This document shows, in pieces, positions 60,902 to 64,000 of a stretch of 64,000 nucleotides of DNA. Position 1 is the stretch's first letter; every line of letters starts with the position of its first letter. The notes beneath the pieces were generated by a model. The model did not search any database. It was not told the DNA's origin and saw only the letters and a program-made list of their open reading frames with translations. Source of the DNA: Haliclystus octoradiatus. Lineage: Eukaryota; Cnidaria; Staurozoa; Stauromedusae; Haliclystidae. The stretch covers positions 31,198,561 through 31,262,560 of the forward strand of contig OU744447.1 in assembly GCA_916610825.1 (NCBI GenBank), given 5' to 3'. Made by a program: the position numbers and the translations under genes.

Positions 60902-61021
60902 GTTTTTTTAGTCTCGTCCCCAGAAGAAGTTAATTATAAAGCCACAATTTACTCGACATTGCGGGAGAAAGTTCTAGATTCGTTACCTTGTTGTTTTTAC
61001 TTGAAGACTAAGAAGTTTTGA
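60902..61021 (+). CDS. C-terminal piece of an unknown ORF
   Basis: Frame open from the end of the Helitron fragment to TGA 61019-61021. The peptide includes FLVSSPEEVNYKATIYSTLR and EKVLDSLPCCFYLKTKKF. Balanced composition and abrupt start at the repeat border suggest the 3' end of a gene cut by the Helitron fragment. It ends about 60 bases before the ATG of the next ORF. No domain recognised; could be chance given only 39 codons. Confidence 0.35.
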   Translation, partial: VFLVSSPEEVNYKATIYSTLREKVLDSLPCCFYLKTKKF

Positions 61022-61079
61022 TATTTGCATTATTCTCATTCGAATAGGATTGCCATTGACTAAAGACAACGTGGAACGT

Positions 61080-62570
61080 ATGGCAGATGGTGCAGGATTT
61101 TACATACCAGGACATAATCGATGCGATGGGATTATTGGAAATATAATTAATACCCACAATAAGAAATTAACATTTCGTGGTTGCAATCTTAGAAGTTTCA
61201 CACATTTTTTTTCTGAATACCATATAAATTTTCAAAACATTCGTTTGGTAGATGATAATTTCATGTTGAGATATATAAGCATTTATCCAACTTCTATAAT
61301 GATAGAAGGATCAATCCAATCTACTAGTATAATTCTAGATGGTTGCAGAGCAGAAAATACGAATGTCATAGCAATGGACATAACAAGTACAGTATATTAC
61401 CAAACAAGTTTTACTTTGATATGTGGATCTCAACAACCGTTTACAAGTATACAATTCAAGTCAAGTCGTCAAAATTATGATTACTTTCTTGCTGAGCAAG
61501 TATTTAATGATGTCAATGTTCATTCATTGCTAATTTCACTAGGAATGCCATATAAATTTTTAGAGCACTTGAAGTGGAAGAATGCTCCACGTCCAAATTC
61601 TCATATTGTACGTTCGTTGACACTTAAGGGAATATACAATTACAACAAAAGAATCGAGATTCATGTACCAATGGCTGCATATGATGCTAGCGCTACAAGT
61701 GCTATGTTGATACAGAAGATTTTTGAAGGAAGATCAAATAGTCCAAAGTTTGCATTTATAGCTGCATATGATAATAATGAGCAATATGTTATTGATAATA
61801 TGGCGCTAATGGGATACACAAATATAAAGCTACTGTACAATATAAAAGGCGCTGCTTATGTTAAATCAACTGCTGATATTGAATATGTTGAAATTAGCGT
61901 GTTTAAAGACACTATAAAAAGAATTTCTTCCCCTCAAACAAAAACGGCCATCCCAAATGGAGAAAACATCATCATGTTGAAATCAATCACGATTGATTCA
62001 CTGCCATTAAATGTACGCTTTACTGGAAGATTGTACAGCAGAACGGTCATGTTTACTTGTGATGCAAATTTAAAAAGGGAAATTGATCAAATGTTAGAAA
62101 TGCTCATGATACGGATTATTCACATTCAACGTTCTAGCTGTGCCTTTTTGCGAACAAGTAGATCAATATTGCAATTAGAAAGTGCAACATACTACAAAGG
62201 TGATGACCGTACAAAAATAATTATTGAACAAATGACACCAATCACTATAGTTCAAAGTGTTGCTTCAATGAAAAAGATGACTTTTGACGTATATGGTAAT
62301 GGAAGAATTGTTGGAAATGGTAGGCCGGAAATCTTGGGTGAAACAGTACCTATATTATTTGAAGTTTTACGAGACGGTCATTATTTCCTACCAATAGTTA
62401 AAGGAAGACTCACAGCTTTCAATCTCGAACAGCTTCTAATCAATGCAGGAGTGCCAGCTGGAGATATAGAGGCTTATAAGCGCTTCAAAACTATTTTCAG
62501 AGCAGAAATCAGTGATATTACATTTTATTCAAACCTATTTCCATCCATGGCAGAAAGACATTTAAGGTAG
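61080..62570 (+). CDS. Orphan intronless ORF, about 496 codons
   Basis: By far the longest intact ORF in the window without a known domain. First ATG in frame is 61080 (MADGAGFYIPGHNRCDGIIG). The frame stays open back to 61005 without another ATG, and TTCGAATAG|G at 61046 could act as a splice acceptor. The protein is Ile/Asn/Tyr/Thr-rich, with no signal peptide, transmembrane segment, Cys cluster or repeat that I can see. Landmarks are FYIPGHNRCDG at the start, SLLISLGMPYKFLEHLKWKN near the middle and LLINAGVPAGDIEAYKRF near the end. The last two are similarly built Leu-Leu-Ile-x-x-G-x-P segments, perhaps an internal repeat. AATAAA lies 11 bases after the stop. The compact setting resembles DNA-virus or large-element gene packing; a host gene or last exon is possible. 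Confidence 0.8.
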   Translation: MADGAGFYIPGHNRCDGIIGNIINTHNKKLTFRGCNLRSFTHFFSEYHINFQNIRLVDDNFMLRYISIYPTSIMIEGSIQSTSIILDGCRAENTNVIAMDITSTVYYQTSFTLICGSQQPFTSIQFKSSRQNYDYFLAEQVFNDVNVHSLLISLGMPYKFLEHLKWKNAPRPNSHIVRSLTLKGIYNYNKRIEIHVPMAAYDASATSAMLIQKIFEGRSNSPKFAFIAAYDNNEQYVIDNMALMGYTNIKLLYNIKGAAYVKSTADIEYVEISVFKDTIKRISSPQTKTAIPNGENIIMLKSITIDSLPLNVRFTGRLYSRTVMFTCDANLKREIDQMLEMLMIRIIHIQRSSCAFLRTSRSILQLESATYYKGDDRTKIIIEQMTPITIVQSVASMKKMTFDVYGNGRIVGNGRPEILGETVPILFEVLRDGHYFLPIVKGRLTAFNLEQLLINAGVPAGDIEAYKRFKTIFRAEISDITFYSNLFPSMAERHLR

Positions 62571-62580
62571 ACAAAAAAAT

Positions 62581-62586
62581 AATAAA
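62581..62586 (+). promoter_or_regulatory. Polyadenylation signal AATAAA (orphan ORF)
   Basis: Canonical hexamer directly after the TAG stop of the 496-codon ORF. Confidence 0.5.
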
Positions 62587-62633
62587 ACCATGATTTCTGT
62601 AATATTATTAATACTAACAAACAGCCGAGTTAC

Positions 62634-62639
62634 TTTATT
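62634..62639 (-). promoter_or_regulatory. Polyadenylation signal AATAAA overlapping a stop
   Basis: Minus strand: the TAA stop at 62640-62638 runs into TAATAAA, so the stop codon and the hexamer overlap. It faces the plus-strand signal at 62581 with about 50 bases between them. Confidence 0.42.
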
Positions 62640-62778
62640 ATAATTGATCAATCGGCTTACATTGTGGTGCACTATTTTTGACATCGGCAACAGATACTGG
62701 TGTGTAGCCATGAGCAGCAGGAAGTCCACTATAGGGGATTGTCATCCGAGCGTCTAGATTTTCGTACATGCTAGGCAT
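62638..62778 (-). CDS. Convergent short ORF, C-terminus of unknown protein
   Basis: Minus-strand frame MPSMYENLDARMTIPYSGLP then AAHGYTPVSVADVKN and QCKPIDQL to TAA 62640-62638. From ATG at 62778 it is 46 codons. An in-frame TAG lies ten codons before that ATG, so it is a small gene, a last exon, or a truncated end. Composition (Pro, Gly, Asp, Ala) stands out from the AT-rich surroundings. It ends about 68 bases from the stop of the convergent 496-codon ORF. Confidence 0.4.
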   Translation of the reverse strand: MPSMYENLDARMTIPYSGLPAAHGYTPVSVADVKNSAPQCKPIDQL

Positions 62779-62916
62779 TCGAATTACACTCTACCAAAGT
62801 AATCCGTTATGCAATGATTTCTTTATCCGAGAAAAATGCACTCAAATTGCGATGAAACTTTAATTTGTATGAACTATTGAACTGTGATTCGATCTGTGTT
62901 TTCCTCACAGTTGTGA

Positions 62917-63154
62917 TTTATCCCAAGAATCAATCCTGCATAATTTATATTCTGATACATATTTTAATACTTATGCTGTAGGATCTCTATCCGATATATT
63001 GGAATCCAAATCTGAAACTAGTAAACTTTGGATGAAATTATTTTCAAACCATCTTCGAGGATTTATAACTCAAATCAAAGCTTTTACGAACGCTTTTACT
63101 GGAATTCTACTATTTACCATTAATATTTTTTCAAATATTACGCTGCCTGATTGA
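62917..63154 (+). CDS. Possible coding exon, unknown
   Basis: A good acceptor (CTGTGTTTTCCTCACAG) ends at 62916. It is followed by a frame of about 79 codons (SQESILHNLYSDTYFNTYAV, GSLSDILESKSETSKLWMKL) to a TGA at 63152-63154. No domain. Frames of this length occur by chance in DNA this AT-rich. Confidence 0.2.
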
Positions 63155-64000
63155 AAACTTGTGCAGGTTGGCAGTGATAGTCTCCAAAAGCTAAAGTACC
63201 CGTCCTACTTGGGAATTGCTCTGTCAAGAGTTTCTCTCGTTTGCACTAGACGTCTGTCATAGACATTTTGTTAAATTACATTTGTTTAGTGCATTATTAG
63301 TCAATAATGCATTGCAAATCAATATTTTATAAGTAATCCAAACTAAATACGATTCAATATAGAAACTGACAATGTTTCCTAAATATTTTGATTATTAAAT
63401 GAATCAAGATACCTGGTCAAATACGATAAGAGAAGAAATGCAATATATAGATTATAGTTAATTAACATAATTTAGTACTTATAGAGTGGAAATAGTGTAA
63501 GGTAGAAGACACCTCAAGAAAAATTAGGTCGTATACTAAAGCGCATAGCTTCGATGTTTGTCAAAATATTCTCAATATTATGCGTTGCCGAATTAGATAA
63601 TTGCTTTATTATTATTTCAAAATTTCTAGAAAACAAGCTATCTAAACCTAACAAGCAAACAAGATTTCTAGAAAAATATTATCAGTTACTTGCTAATTTA
63701 GTATTCCCCAAAATTTTTTGTACAATTTAGCTCTGTTACATCTCCTCATTGCAATTTCCAACTTCCATTAATTTGGAACGAGAAATTAGAAAATCTATTC
63801 TTTTTCTGATTATATATTTCTATTTTTCATTGATTTGCGTTTGAATTTTGAAAAAATCATAAAGCCAGACTTAACTAATCAAAACCGTCGTTTGAAATGC
63901 TTACATCAGCTCTATCACTTTTGGCTTGGGTAGTAGGGAATGAAATATTGATTTGCACTAGATCAGAGAAATATGCCGAAAAATCTATATTTTAAGGTAT
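63155..64000. other. AT-rich end of window, nothing supported
   Basis: No ORF, repeat or RNA gene recognised. Confidence 0.45.

Overview
The window reads as eukaryotic, most likely an invertebrate metazoan genome. It is AT-rich, has spliceosomal introns of about 75 to 90 bases, AATAAA polyadenylation signals, and animal-type transposons from nearly every major class. The species cannot be fixed from sequence alone. No operons, Shine-Dalgarno sites, rRNA genes or CRISPR arrays were seen. Almost everything recognisable is mobile DNA or its remains, so this is a repeat island rather than a gene neighbourhood.

Layout, left half. 1-3901: a Penelope-like retroelement (RT plus GIY-YIG) as a partial-plus-full tandem pair, nearly identical and so young. 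4311-6304: a DNA transposon with terminal inverted repeats (TIRs). 7075-9420: a satellite with a monomer of about 146 bp and a 1020-bp higher-order duplication, bracketed by inverted arms at 6551-6670 and 10856-10984. 11561-13877 (+) and about 14130-15222 (-): two convergent intron-containing gene remnants, one resembling a transposon-type RNase H-fold transposase and one with a P2X7-intracellular-type Cys domain. 18715-20330: a large fold-back repeat. 26213-29520 (-): a DIRS-like tyrosine-recombinase retroelement. 29804-31490 (-): a 5'-truncated Ty3/gypsy pol.

Layout, right half. 31870-60901 is built from about six copies of a 3-kb non-autonomous element with Helitron hallmarks: TC at the 5' end, a short hairpin 11 nt before a terminal CTAG, and insertion between A and T. 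Two copies form a minus-strand dimer. Three form a plus-strand tandem array that later elements broke up. A LINE sits in the first array copy. A Mutator-like element with a perfect 9-bp target duplication sits inside the LINE ORF. A small hairpin MITE sits inside the Mutator-like element. A second TIR element sits in the next copy, and a further Helitron in the third.

At 60902-62780, where the last Helitron fragment stops, lies a compact intronless cluster: the C-terminus of one ORF, a complete orphan ORF of about 496 codons, and a convergent short ORF. The last two each have AATAAA at or just after the stop. I recognise none of these proteins. The packing looks like integrated virus or large-element DNA, and this is the strongest candidate for something undescribed.

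The retroelement and transposase genes are mostly broken by frameshifts, stops, lost catalytic residues or nested insertions. The Penelope-like pair and the Mutator-like element look recently active.
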